This document shows, piece by piece, positions 11,500 through 23,027 of a stretch of DNA of 64,000 nt. Position 1 is the stretch's first letter. The number at the start of each line of letters is the position of its first letter. The position numbers were made by a program, and so were the translations under genes. The DNA comes from Acheta domesticus (taxonomy: Eukaryota; Arthropoda; Insecta; Orthoptera; Gryllidae), in contig JAHLJT010008756.1 of assembly GCA_031308135.1 (NCBI GenBank), positions 70,307,215 to 70,371,214 on the forward strand, in the 5' to 3' direction. Under the pieces are notes generated by a model. It saw only the letters and a list, made by a program, of their open reading frames with translations. It was not told the DNA's origin and made no database searches.

Positions 11500-12060
11500 A
11501 CGTATCATCCGCCATTCGAACGGTGCTTCGAAGTTCACCCAACAGAGTCACTCTATCATCTACAATCCTCTTGCCTTACTTACACAGGATCATTCACGAT
11601 TCGATTCGCGGGTTCATTTTGAGAGTCACACTTCTCAGTACAAGCAGAGCATCGTCTCTTACCCTCATCTATTACTTCCATAAGCGCACCTGAATCGTCT
11701 GAGATCCAAGGCTTCATTCAAGTAGAATCACTTCCTTTTCCATCGCATCCAAATAATCACTCGCGGATCACTTCACGGACCCCCAATGACTTCGTTTTAT
11801 TTGCACTTCCGAGTTCAGAGTCTGACTTCCTAGTATATTCATACCTTCGCCTTCAATTCCGCTCATACGTCTCCATAGGATTTCCAGAATCACCCGCAGT
11901 CCCGGTTTCAGAGTCACACTTGTTGAATCACTCCATCACCCACAATCGATCTCCGTCTCTTTGACAGGATCACCTGGGCTCCAACCTGCAATCCCAGGCT
12001 CAGAATCACACTCCAGATAAAATCAGTCCATCGTCTGCAAACCTCTCCTCCATCACCTCC
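11500..12060 (+). repeat. Degenerate ~92-bp tandem array, about six units
   Basis: Variants of CAGAGTCACACTT recur at about 11543, 11621, 11723, 11816, 11909 and 12001, giving periods of 78, 102, 93, 93 and 92 bp. GGATCAC and CTGCAATCC boxes recur between them. The units are strongly diverged and C/T-rich. No conserved reading frame runs through them. Confidence 0.65.
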
Positions 12061-12260
12061 ACACTCCCACTTCACTTCTCCACGCCACCTCCGACGACGG
12101 CAGTCCCCAGCGGCGCCGATGGAATTAAGAGATAATTGAGGAGCTACCGGGCGCACGGAAGCGGCGGGCGGCGGCGGTGGCGGAGGCGGTGGTGGTGGCG
12201 AGGGAGGCAGTGGGCAGCGGAGCAGAACCTCCGGCCCGCCCGCTGCATTCTGCGCTATGA
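12061..12260. other. GC-rich block with GGC/GGT repeats
   Basis: GC-rich sequence, with GGCGGC and GGTGGT runs at 12155-12210 that could form G-quadruplexes. AATTAAGAGATAATTGAG, an AT-rich homeodomain-like core, sits in the GC-rich DNA at about 12122-12139. Confidence 0.45.
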
Positions 12261-12364
12261 AGGAATGTGAAGCAAGCTGCGCCTAAACAACCAAACAGTA
12301 AAAATCATACCGAAAAACATCAAGTTAAATTAATGGCGTATTCCTGAATTTTACCAGTTGTGAA

Positions 12365-12730
12365 GGCACGGTGGCTGCTTCGTGGTGTTTTCTGCAGGAT
12401 CGCTGACCGAGAGATCCTCGGTTCTTGTCTGGCGGTGGAGGATTTTCGACACTAGTTACACTTATTTTTGTCACTGTTGCACTTATTTTCGATACAGTTA
12501 CATTTATGTGCGTTGAATTCAATCTGCCTGAAGGTAAATTCTAGCAGTCAGCTGCTCTGATCCATTCTTCGTTGTTCCTCTGATCAATAAGAAATGAACG
12601 CCGTAACCGTATCATGACGAATGATCAAAGGAACGCAATCTTTCTTTCTTTCTTCTTCCTTTTTTTTCTTTCTCTCCTTACACACACGGATGAAGCGGTG
12701 CCCGCAGGAGGAGGAACCTGGCTAGAGAAA
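12365..12730 (+). mobile_element. SINE copy, degraded
   Basis: This follows the family order: a decayed tRNA-like head (12370-12440), GATTTTCGACAC (12439-12450), CTAGCAGTC.GCTGCTCTGATC, GATCAATAA, then the CTTTCC/TTACACAC region and GCGGTGCC. It lacks the 3' end. The internal CTTTCTTT tract is expanded. Confidence 0.65.
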
Positions 12731-14689
12731 TGAAGTCATTGATTAAATGTAATCAGAGCACAAAAATCATTTTTATGATAAAATTTTACACAAAATGAGA
12801 TGCGGATTCTACTTTTATTTTCTTCACTTTATTTCTCACCGTTTCGAAAAATATTCCACATCATAATGAAACAGTAACAAAATAATATGTGATAAAGGTG
12901 ATAAAAGGTTATTTTGTATTCCAAACACATTTATAAATGGAGTCATTATTTTAATAGTGGTACAACTCCTTTGACATTTCGAGATATTGAGCTCTAAAGT
13001 TAAATGATTATAAAAGTCGATGGTGGAGTTAGACAAAAAATTGTGTGTTTTTCTCTTATAAGATGTTTAATTGTTCGTCTGAATATGATATGAATAAGCA
13101 TACTGTATACTTCGCGGAATATTGAGGGTATAAAGGACCACCACAAAAATGAGGTTGGGGGGCCAAATCGGCAGATGCCGTTCTAAGAAAAGTTGGAAAT
13201 GAAGGCAAAATCGATTTAGTAAAATAGATTAAATATTATTTTAATATTACTTTTGAGGAACGTTCAGTTTTCATCTTCTTAAAATCGTCCGGTTCCTTCC
13301 TGCAGATCAGTGAAATAAGAGTGATTAACTCTTGAAATAAATGAAAACATATCAAGCGTATCCTGTTTCTTCCCATTAACCTTTCTTTGCTTTGATCAAA
13401 CGAGATATTTAAGTTTTTGAAAGCTTTAGTTCTTCCTTATCCACTGGTGATTTGTGCGTAGTGATGTTTACTGTGTAGAAATCACGTAGTCCTACCACTG
13501 GAATATTGCCACTATCAAAATAAATATATTGCTATCTCGTGTGATTCACTTTTATTGTGATAAATGTCGGCTAGAGGAAGATCTTGGAGTTCTATCACTT
13601 TCAAAATAAATGTATAATACCTGCGCGGACTTGAAAATTTAATTAACTCATTTTCTCAAAAAGTTAGAGTTGTACCATTATTAAAATGACGCCTCCATAT
13701 AATTGAGTGTAATGTATTTTAAATGGATTAATTATAGTCTGATGATGAAAAAAAATTGCTTATTGAAACGTAATGCTTAGAAATGTGTAGAAAATATAAT
13801 TTCATTTGTAAACATATGATTTTGCTCATAAATGGTTGCATTCGTCTTGACATAATTAATGTTTAAACTATTAGAATGGTCATTTATAACTTTATTTGGG
13901 ATGTGCTTAATTAGTGACTTAGCGACTTTTAATTTCTAAGAAGATATGAATTCTGAGAGGCAAATATAACACATTCGATTATTGTTCGTAATTTAATATT
14001 GAGAATTAATATTCTCAAGCATTTCAAATCTTTTTTGCGATTTGTCATATTTTTGTGTTGCAGTTCGTATTTCCCCATTTTCCTTCAGCACGAACTGTTT
14101 CTCTTTGGTCGCTTATTGTTTGAAAAACTTGTGACAAATAACGTCATATTAAATCATAAATAAATAAAATTCTTAAAAAATAATAATTGGACCTATTGAA
14201 TTAACAATTTTCATTTTTTCTATGAATTTTAGCTTTGAAAATATAGGCTGAACTGAATCCTAGGGTTTATTTATTACTACTAATACATATAATTTACTTG
14301 CCTTCACGAGTCTTTGTGTAAAGAACACCTCTGAACTGAAACCCTAACTATTTACTTATAATATTGCAATATACTATTCTTCTCATCACTAGATACCTTC
14401 AACACAGATGGATTCAGAAATTTGTATTTGCTCGTGGCTCTTGATCCGTTCTATACGGAAACCATATTGTGTAAATTATCAGATTGCTTTAAATATTACG
14501 AGGATTATAATAACTAAGAAACACGCGCTAACTTTGTTAAAAGTTTACAACTTTCTTTCCATTTTTGGTGATTTCATTCACATTTATTCTAACCATGTCA
14601 ACGCGCTGTTCGCAAATCGATTTTATCACTTTATACAAGTACGTAACAGTAAATATCTTTTGAAAAACGCAACAAATGTCACCGTTTAA

Positions 14690-14690
<1 letters not shown>
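12731..14690. other. AT-rich intergenic DNA, no gene seen
   Basis: This region is strongly AT-rich. Frames such as 14408-14689 (93 residues) lack recognisable motifs. Confidence 0.45.

Positions 14691-14692
<2 letters not shown>

Positions 14693-14749
<57 letters not shown>
14693..14749. repeat. (TA)n microsatellite
   Basis: An uninterrupted AT dinucleotide run of about 57 bp. Confidence 0.97.
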
Positions 14750-14750
<1 letters not shown>

Positions 14751-15305
14751 CAGGATGTTGGTATGTATATAAGAGCAAAACTCCAACACCGTTTGACCGA
14801 TCTCCATGAAAGTTGGCACTTCTACGTGTTTTTTCACTGAGAAAGTTTATGTGTTGTTAATTTTGTTGTAACTCCATTACATGGCGCTACATATTCATTA
14901 CATATCCACCACATATTCACGTCAAATGCAACCTGCAATACACTCGGCAGCATTTAGAATCTATGTTGTTAAATAACTCCTAAACGATGCGTTCTAGGGC
15001 TTTAAAGACTGAAATTTTGAGGGCAAAGGCCTCAAAGAAACGTTTCCCACACCGTAATCTACAGAATGAACATTCTATTACATTTTTGCTGGTCCGGCTC
15101 TTCCCGATATTACCTCGCCTGCTCAGAGACGTGTAGAATCTGCAAGTAAATGCGAATGAAAGGGACAGAGAGTGGCAGAGACAGAGACACACAGAGACAG
15201 ACAGGGACAGGGTGAGGAATCGAGGGAGAGACAGTGTGAAAGGAAGATGGGAGGGAAAATAGGGAAATGAAAAGCAGAACAACGTCTGCCGGGTTTTCCT
15301 AGTTA
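14750..15305. mobile_element. Unclassified interspersed repeat led by a TA microsatellite
   Basis: After the TA run comes GGATGTTGGTATGTATATAA, then a region with ACTCCAACACCGTTTGACC, an AGACAG-rich tract at 15165-15240 and the ending CTGCCGGGTTTTCCTAGTTA at about 15285-15304. Sequences of this general type occur as repeats in many insects, but I cannot name the superfamily. No coding domain is visible. Confidence 0.45.
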
Positions 15306-15591
15306 TTAATAATTTTCAAAACAAAAAACATACGAATTAACTTCTATTGTGTACACCCTGACGAATTCAACAAACTACTTTGTTCATTACTATTTTTTCT
15401 GATAATGCACAAATTGCTCTTCGACAATGTTGTGAATTTTAAATAGACTATTAAAAGTTCATCCTACTTGAATCGATAATTTTCGCAGTTGATCCATGCT
15501 TCCATGCTCAGTCCATGTTTTCCATCTAAGCTGTTGCACACACGTCTCGTTTTCGAATAATATAAATATTTGACTTTCTTTGGCATTAACT

Positions 15592-15593
<2 letters not shown>

Positions 15594-15637
<44 letters not shown>
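15594..15637. repeat. (TA)n microsatellite
   Basis: An uninterrupted AT dinucleotide run of about 44 bp. Confidence 0.97.
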
Positions 15638-15639
<2 letters not shown>

Positions 15640-16200
15640 AAAACCCTTCATTAAATGTTGAAATTTTTATTGTACATTTACTTTCATTTGCAATATCACT
15701 CATTTTTTTAAATGAAAAAACTTCTTCATTTCGCTAACGTACGTACGTCGCCTTTCACCAATCTTACTCCTTATTCCAGAACAAAAGCATCAACATCCTT
15801 TTCAGGGCGACAACCAATGTCTCTGAGATGATTCACCTCACTATTCACAGAAAACATAATATTCGACATACCAAAAAATACCTGGAAGGCATAGGCGTGG
15901 GAAGTTCGATACATAAATTCCCTGCAAAAATAGAGCATTTTGAGTCGCTAGTCATCTGGTAACAAAGTACGAAGTCACGTGCATACATCATCACTTCTCG
16001 CAACGAACATTCCTCCCTCTTGACATGATTTAAATGCGGAAGGGAAATCTAATTTCATCTCGCATTCTTGTGTGAAATATGTGGCAGTCTGCAGCGCTTT
16101 GTCCGCAGACGCGAGCTGCGATGTATCAGCTGCTGTCTACGGAACCTCTCTAACTCCGACCCGTGACCACGTCTGCACCCAACACCGCTCCCACGCTTAG
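15640..16200. other. Intergenic DNA, no gene seen
   Basis: AT-rich, becoming mixed after 16080. No structure was recognised. Confidence 0.4.
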
Positions 16201-16250
16201 CTCTTGCAAATTTCACAGCCTAGACGGTGGCGTAATCACGGGCGGATTTA

Positions 16251-16326
16251 CAGGAGGCACGTAGGCACAGGCGTAGGCACAGGCACAGGAGGCATAGGCA
16301 CGGAAGGCACGTGCCTACGATGGCAC
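16251..16326 (+). repeat. Short AGGCACAGG-type tandem repeat
   Basis: Variants of GTAGGCACAGG and GGAGGCA recur every 6-12 bp. The tract ends in a small palindrome, GGCACGTGCC, at about 16306-16315. Confidence 0.75.
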
Positions 16327-16339
16327 AATCTTAAGGGCG

Positions 16340-16914
16340 GCAAACATTTTGGTCTAAATTTCTGTCTATACATTTTGAAATGTATAATATATATAAATTT
16401 CTTTCATATTTTTGAGTGTTAAATGTAGAGATTACGTAATTTAAGAATTAAAGGTAGAACAGGGGTAGAGTAATAAATACGCATTACGAAATAAAAACAA
16501 CAAAATCACGTTTTTGTTGTTTTTGTTATTTCTATAAATAAAAATATATGATTTAAAAATTAATTGATTTCCAGTAGAAAACATATAACATGGATAAATT
16601 ATTAATTAAATCTTATTCAATTTTCATCATAAATATATGTGTCCAATTATGAAACATAGAGAGTAAGAAGTTATATATAAAAACTCCTTTCCTGGGTTGT
16701 TTCCAAAACAAAAAGGTGGCAATTTTTCTCGTGTCTATAGGTGCGGGGCGTAACCAATTTCGTTTTCTGTTTGCTGCGTTGGTACTCACTATTTTGAGTA
16801 CATTAAAAGTTTTTCTCTTATTTAAGAAAACTGCACTAAGACTACATGCAGTTTGATGATATGTAACCAGAAGTAAACTAATTTTCTAGAAATGAAAATC
16901 TAGTAAGTATTAAT
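16340..16914. other. AT-rich intergenic DNA, no gene seen
   Basis: No recognisable feature. Confidence 0.4.
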
Positions 16915-17521
16915 TGAATAGTGAGTCCGGGGGCGTCAACTGCGAGGGTCATCAGTCCCGTAAGAGTAGTACATGCTTTTTAATCGTGAGAGTTGGTTGT
17001 GATCTTCACCCGCTGGTTGGCTACATCCGGTGCTGGCCTACCTGTGTGCTAGCAGGTTTTTCCAAACTAGGTATCTTTCACCAGCGAGGAATCGTCCCAT
17101 CCGCGACAAGCTCTGTTCTCCCGTCGTCTATGGTAGTGTAGTGCACGTAAGATACTTACTAAATAAACTAACTAAAACTAACTTACTAAAAAAACACTTA
17201 TAATTGAAAGTGTGTCTAAGTAAGGCGTACAGGTGGAACAAGGAAGAGGATAGAAATATCGCGAGCGATCCGTGGCCTATTTGTTTTGACACTGCTCCAG
17301 CATTCGGCTGATGTAGATAGAAGAAACCACTGAAAATTAGCAGTAGCAAAAATTAGCACCGATCAAAGCAGCCGACCGCAAGAATTCTCCTCCAGACAGC
17401 AACTGAACTCGATCTAACTAGTGCCGAAAATCCTGCCACCGTTTGGACTCGAACCCTATACGTATCCCGAAGAGAGGTACTACAGTGACGTAAATTGATG
17501 TCCTGAGACGTCTAAGCTGGT
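16915..17521 (-). mobile_element. SINE, near full length
   Basis: This is a reverse-strand copy. Its tRNA-like head is at the right end with an intact RNA polymerase III B box, GGTTCGAGTCC (17445-17455 on the minus strand). The conserved AATTCTCCTCCAGACAGC block lies at about 17384-17401. Its 3' end, at the left, has the family's GTCCCGTAAG and TGCACGTAAG-like sequence. It has been widened by an AACTAAC-rich expansion at 17156-17200. It is head to head with the next copy. Confidence 0.8.
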
Positions 17522-17539
17522 TATAGAAAGTAAACCGGC

Positions 17540-17795
17540 GAGGAAGCTCAGAATTTCCCTTGTTTCCGCAGTGACTCTGATTGGGGGAACTTGGGGTTCG
17601 AACTCTGACGATGGCAGATTTTCGACGCTAGCTACTTAGCTGGGTCTAATTCATCCGCTGTCTGGAGGATAATTTTAATGGTCGGTTGCTTGATCTATGG
17701 TCTTCGGTGGATTCTCCGATCAACACCAGACTGGCGCTGAAGCAGTACTCTAACAATCGGGTGAGGGATCGTGCGCGATTCTTTCTGTTCTTCGT
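17540..17795 (+). mobile_element. SINE, 5' half, head to head with the previous copy
   Basis: This contains the tRNA-like head with the B-box variant GGTTCGAACTC (about 17596), GATTTTCGACGC, a diverged CTGCTCTGATC region and GATCAACACCAG. It ends within the GCGATTCTTTC region. Its 5' end lies about 20 bp from the 5' end of the minus-strand copy. Confidence 0.75.
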
Positions 17796-17799
17796 GAAC

Positions 17800-18615
17800 T
17801 TTTAATTTATACTGTTTGGAACATTGAAATGAGTGTCAGAGATATTTCTTTTTTTTCTTCTCTATTCAAAACTTCTCAGTTTTTGCATTTATTCACTAAT
17901 ACTCTACTTACTATTTATTATGGTTAATTATTTAGAAATTAAAAGTAAAACGAAGATCTATCAAAATGTTGATTTTGATCATGAGCTAGATTATATTACT
18001 TTTATTACGTACGTATGAGTTTATTAGTGTAAAAAAAGTTTTAAAGGTCAAGATTCACCCTCCTTAATGTGATTTTTTGACCAATTCGAATTCAAATTTT
18101 AACAATCATTTGTAAGAAATTGTAACTGTTGTTAACATCTGTATCTTATTAGGTTCATTCACTTTGAAATTTATATACATTCTCTATTTACTTTATAATA
18201 TATGTTTGCCTTTTTTCAAGAAAATAGTAAATAAACATCAGCTTTCGAAGTTCAGCGATTATAATAAAGACGAAATTACTGATACATGATGTAATAGTCT
18301 CATAAATAATCATGGATGCTCTGCGATTCTTGTTTGCTAGAATTCTGCATTCCTCCAAGTCAGTCATTCACAAAAGTGTTTTGAAGAGCGTAATTATCTC
18401 TCAAATTATAGTAGCATCATTCCCCGACTTCTCAGAAAAATTAATGCGAATTCCGCTGAATGTGTATTCTGACTAACATTTTGTATGAACAATGTATTTT
18501 ACACAGTATACTTGTAACTGAAACCGTACGTTGACTATACTAGCAAATGAGGTTTCAGATACGCAAAAATAGAATGGATCGCACCTCCAATAATTATTTT
18601 CCTCCCCTTTCGTGC
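17800..18615. other. AT-rich intergenic DNA, no gene seen
   Basis: No recognisable feature. Confidence 0.45.
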
Positions 18616-19270
18616 AGTTATATCTCACTGCACGACTTGCTGCTCCTCTCATCTCGCTCCCTTACCGCTTCATCGCCTCCTCTGCCGTCATATTTTCCCA
18701 CTTCCGTGCGGAGCCTCTGCCCCGTCAACGCGCCCCCCTCCCCGCTTCCCCGCCCCCTCTCCGCGGCGCGCCGTTCCGCTTCAGCTCCGTCGAGGCGCGG
18801 AGTTTCCTCGCGCCCACACCCGGTGGCGGCGACGGAGGCGGTGGAGGAGGTGGCTGCAGAGACGGTGGTGAGGCTGAGATGGGGAGGTGCTCGTGGTGGC
18901 AGTGTTAGAGGTAGGGGAAGAGGAAGAGGAAGAGAGGGAGATGGCGGCGGTGATGGTGGAGGCGGAGCGGAGGCAGCGATCGCGGTGACAATGGTGGTGG
19001 TGGGGGTGAGGAAGAGGAGAGGGCGATGGCGGGGGTGGCGCTTAGATGGATGGAGAGTGGAGGCGGTGGTGGGGATGGTGGCGATGGTGGAGGTGATAAC
19101 TGAGGAGGTGGTAGAAGGGTCAGCCGAGACTGAGAGGGTGGCGGGATGGTGGCGATGGTAGTAGTGGAGGTGGAGGCGGCAGAGGCAGTGGCAGAGGCGG
19201 TGGCAGCGACAATGGCGGGGACGACAGCGGGAGAGTGGGTGGCTTCGTGGTTGATGTTGGAGAGGTGACG
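18616..19270. other. GC-rich block and G-rich GGT/GGC/GAG tract
   Basis: A CpG-dense part (18700-18830) leads into about 400 bp of purine-rich, G-rich plus strand dominated by GGTGGN, GGCGG and GAGGN triplets. Long frames on both strands (204 and 220 residues) overlap here and are low-complexity, so I do not call them genes. Repeated G-tracts suggest G-quadruplex potential. Confidence 0.55.
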
Positions 19271-19880
19271 CTGATGGCATTAGAAGTAATTATAGCGATG
19301 TCTGTTACCTTACCCCTTGACTACGGCTAGGGCTAGGTGTGTGCCGGGTGGGACACGGTGGTGGTAGTAATGGTGACGAGTTGGTACTATTGCGATGAGG
19401 TTGCCTGTGAGGCGGATATATCAAACGTCGAGATGCATATTAGCTACGCAGAGTGGTGGAGATCTCGTTTGCTAGTAGAGAATAAGGTCTTTTAAAAAAA
19501 TCGTTTCAATTTATGGTGAGGAGACTTCCAATAACAGTGAAGAAATGTTGTCGGTGAAAAATGAAGTTTCTCACAATAGTTTTGTAATATTTACTGTGTT
19601 ATTAAAATAATTATACAATAATTAATTTTAAATTGAAAACATTATACTGTATAATATAGAAAAAGTAATTTTATTTTTATTATTATTATTATTATATATT
19701 ATTTAACACACTATGAGGCTATCAAAATTTGCTAAAACATCGTCCTCAGTATTAAAGGGTAAATTTCTATCACAAATGATAATAATACAATAATTGTGAA
19801 TATTTTATCACAATTATCATGTTGTCATGGGTGATTGTCAATTGTGATGAAAGATAATGAAAATATAATGACGGCAATTT
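19271..19880. other. Intergenic DNA with an ATT microsatellite
   Basis: A short (ATT)n run lies at about 19675-19697. Otherwise the region is AT-rich with no gene seen. Confidence 0.5.
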
Positions 19881-20330
19881 TAATAAATCCTGTTTTTGCA
19901 GGTACGTCATTATTATCAGTGGATGGCTAGTACAGACCTTGGTGGGGTTGACTGCTTTGCGACCGATTAAGGAAGCGGCCGTGAAACCTGTGGTACATGT
20001 GAAGACGTGAAGATCCTTGGGGAAAGGGGAACTCCACAGACGACAATGAAGGCAATAAAAAACCACGTGGACGAGCAGGTAGTTGCTTCCGAGAAGAGAG
20101 TGCCTCGGGCAATTTTCAATGAGGCGGTCGATGGACATGATAACTGCAAACTACGATTCAAGCTAGGTTCAAGACGAATGCAGAGAGGTGTGTGGGACTA
20201 TGACGGTCAGAGCAGGAGGATTTTGCCTAGTTAGTTACTGGTGTGACAGTTGAAATGACGAGAGGTGTGTGCATGGCGTGGTGATCAGTTGTCAGGAGAA
20301 CTAGACTGAATCAGAACAATTTAAAAGGCA
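19881..20330. other. Unexplained moderate-GC segment
   Basis: GC content is higher than in the flanks, and several 60-120-residue frames overlap on both strands. A pyrimidine run ending CCTGTTTTTGCAG at about 19889-19901 resembles a 3' splice site, but the following frame stops at a TAA about 70 bases on. It could be an old repeat or an exon remnant; I cannot decide. Confidence 0.25.
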
Positions 20331-20734
20331 CACTTAAGCAACTCTATTCATGAAGGAAATTCTGTAATATTAATATTTGTATTTCAATCTTTCAATTATA
20401 AGTTATGAGTTTGTGCACGCTCAGTGCCAATCCCATGGCTCGTGGCTGTTAACCCAAGACAGCGGGGTTCCTCCCGCATCTCTGATTAGCAACCATGACG
20501 TTTCCTGTACTTAGACATTAGAGGAACGTACTTATTCACTTGGTGCATGGTGAGCGGAAAAGCTCTCAGTGATCCTATCTCAATGACTCTCTTTATATGT
20601 GAGGTGAGATGTTTTAATGAAAAGATCTGATGTTGTGCAACGCGCAGTAATTTCAAACTGTGCTAATTAAAACAGCTACATTGTGTATTACTAATTTCAT
20701 ATAATTATTATAAATGATGTTTGAACTTTTCACA

Positions 20735-20872
20735 CAGTTACACTCACATGCACTACACTAGCACACATGTGGAGCTTAGAACTTGTTTTGTCTGAGGCGA
20801 TGCCTCGTTGACCTGGGAGAGGCCGCAAGCGGATGTGAAGATCAGCACCGGATTTCACGCTCCAGTGGGGAG
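20735..20872 (+). mobile_element. SINE fragment, 3' half
   Basis: This matches the region from CACTCACATGCACTACAC through GGAGCTTAGAACTTG and GGCGATGCC to CGGATTTCACGCTCCAG of the family's 3' part. Both ends are truncated. Confidence 0.65.
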
Positions 20873-21055
20873 GAACACACGTTGGTCGACTTCATTTTTT
20901 ATCTCATTTGTCGGATTGCCCGATACTCCCTTCAAAGGCAATTTTGAATCACTCTGTGCAGGATCGCCTGGGCGGCGAGGGTGACGAGGGCGGTGGAACG
21001 ACTGGGGGAGGGGGGGAGGTGCAGGAGGAAACGGCATGAGTGACAGAATAAGTTA

Positions 21056-21548
21056 ATTGATTCCTTAATTGATTGATTGATTATTTTGTGCTACCGGGCG
21101 ATGTATGTTTTTTATCTCTGGATGATGAAATCCGGCACGGCAATCCTATCTACATGTCAACTTGCGATGTTTCCCCCCCAGGTATCTCCCAAGTTTCACC
21201 CTCTAAGCTCTCGAATGGTCTTCCGACGTGTGTAGTGCAGTGCATGTAGTGCAGTGCATGTAAGTATGTGTGTTTAACTAAGGCGAGAAGTTGGCTCAAG
21301 GAAGAGGAAGGAAAGATCGCTCGCGGTCAGTAGCTCATTTGTCCGAGTGTTGATCTGACATTTGCGTGATGAAAGAAATTACAGAAAACTATCGATCAGA
21401 GCAGCCGGTAGCTAGAATTGTCCTCCAGACAGTGGCTGAATTCCATCTAGCTATCTAGAGTCGAAAATGCTGCCATCGTCGGGACTAGAATCTCCCGGTC
21501 AGAAGCATTGCAGTGACATCAGTTGATTCACTGAGCCACCTCAGCCGA
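21056..21548 (-). mobile_element. SINE, near full length
   Basis: At its left edge this minus-strand copy has a TGAT tail (TTGATTGATTGATTG, the reverse of ATCA repeats). It then has GGAAGGAAAGATCG (about 21306), AGAAAACTATCGATCAGAGC (21383-21402), CTCCAGACAGTGGCTGAATT (21432-21451), and a tRNA-like head whose B box is damaged. A short tandem GTAGTGCAGTGCAT is present at about 21231-21259. Confidence 0.8.
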
Positions 21549-21715
21549 TGCACAACATGTGATGCGGCGGGATCCGCTTCGGTCTGATGGCCCGCCCCTC
21601 GCTCGCCCACCGCCGGCCGCGCCCGCGTCTCGGAATGCTGATCATTGTCGGCGTCGATCTCCTCGAACACGGAGCTTCGGGTCGCGGAAACGCGAATTGC
21701 ACGGAAAGATGGAGT
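21549..21715. other. CpG-rich block
   Basis: A GC-rich, CpG-dense patch directly beside the SINE. A minus-strand frame starts MFEEIDADNDQHSETR here but runs into the SINE, so it is not supported as a gene. It could be an exon fragment or regulatory DNA. Confidence 0.35.
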
Positions 21716-22271
21716 AGATGTTTATCTCCATGCGTTGGGGGCTGTGGGTATCTGAAAAACGTTTGAACGAAACACTTGACTTGGCTCCGCGTCTAATACA
21801 TTCAGAGTGACCTATGGAATCTTCATAATTACGGCCATAAATGCTTTGCTCGATAAGCGAGAAAACATTAATATAATTAAGGCAGAGTTGACGGGAGAAG
21901 GTAATATTCTAGTGTGACGGAAAGACATAATATTCGATTATGTGTATAAAATTGAATGTCTTTGGAGGTTACTGTTTTAAAGAATGGGCACAGCCACTTG
22001 CAACACGTGACCATTGATGAAAAATTCTTGTTGTTTTCTTTCTTAGGGTTTCAAATTCTTTGGGTAAATGAAACAGAAATAAAATGTTAAGTCCCTTCCA
22101 TACAATAAACATTGATCATAAGAAACAACCCAAACTCAAACGCAAGATGGGATTTTTCGTGAGCGAACAAAGCCTGTCCTAAACAAAGATCGAAAACAAG
22201 ATCGCCGTCATCAGAAGATTCACCAATTCGTAGTCGAGTTCACCAACGTCCAATATACATCCAAGAAGACT

Positions 22272-22552
22272 TGTTGTATATTGTTTGTTACATAACCGAA
22301 CTGTGAAGAAATTTTATGTCTTACCGATGTGGGGTCTCAAACTGTCTGCCATATTGAATTCAAAGGGTCATTTTTATACCCTCTTGGTTTACGACTTCAA
22401 ATTTTTTGGTTTAACCGTAGAAAATTCTGTTTCGTTGCCGGTTATGACTATGCCATATCGTTTCAAACTCTCTAAGTAGTTTGAGACGCCACGTCAATAT
22501 GGCATGCAACTCCTTCACACTTTTGTTACCTAACGGACAATATACAACAGGA
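22272..22552. mobile_element. Probable foldback element, imperfect arms
   Basis: The left arm (about 22272-22350: TTGTATATTGT, GTTA, GTGAAG, GTCTCAAACT) is matched in inverted order by the right arm (about 22462-22552). A nested small hairpin, GTTTCAAACT/AGTTTGAGAC, lies at about 22460-22487. The centre is unrelated sequence. No target duplication was identified. Confidence 0.5.
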
Positions 22553-22785
22553 ATTAGATGTGTTCTCATTCCCCAATGGCACAGTTTGTGTCGATACATT
22601 CAAAGAATTGTGTAGCGCAACGGCAACACTTTCAGGCATACTTGCGTTTACCTATTCCTCATAATAGTGGCTAACTTCTCAAAAAGTTTTAGTTATGAAC
22701 TTATCATACGTATTATTTCTTGCTGGCTCCCGGCCTACAGGGCTCGCGTTCCAGTGATTGCTTCTACTGCCCTGGCGAGCCCTTA

Positions 22786-23027
22786 AGGCCGCTCCACACA
22801 TTCGGCATTCGCTGAACAGCGAGCTACTGCTCACCCGATCACGTCCAGCTGATGCGTTCCGGCAAATGTTCGCTTCTTTTGATGTGCACAAAACAGCGAC
22901 ACACCGTGGGTAGGGCGAGCACCGAATGTTCGTCACTCGCCAAATAGTAAACAATTCATCCACACTACTCGGGATTCGGCCAGCGGTTGCTCGCTGTTCG
23001 CCGAAAAGCGAATGTGTGGAGCCGCCT
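22786..23027. mobile_element. PIF/Harbinger-like MITE, 242 bp
   Basis: Terminal inverted repeats AGGCCGCTCCACACATTCG and AGGCGGCTCCACACATTCG (18 of 19 match) continue as weaker inverted similarity to about 56 bp, including GAACAGCGAGC. The element is flanked by TTA at 22783-22785 and 23028-23030. A TTA target duplication with this layout is typical of PIF/Harbinger non-autonomous elements; the superfamily is inferred from that alone. There is no transposase. Confidence 0.8.

Noticed and set aside
18547..19280. Overlapping 204- and 220-residue frames on opposite strands
   Set aside because: Both are low-complexity readings of a GGT/GGC/GAG-rich tract. Open frames on both strands are expected there.
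19889..20234. Exon with the CCTGTTTTTGCAG acceptor and a 75-residue frame
   Set aside because: The frame entered from that acceptor stops after about 70 bases, and no donor or continuing exon was found.
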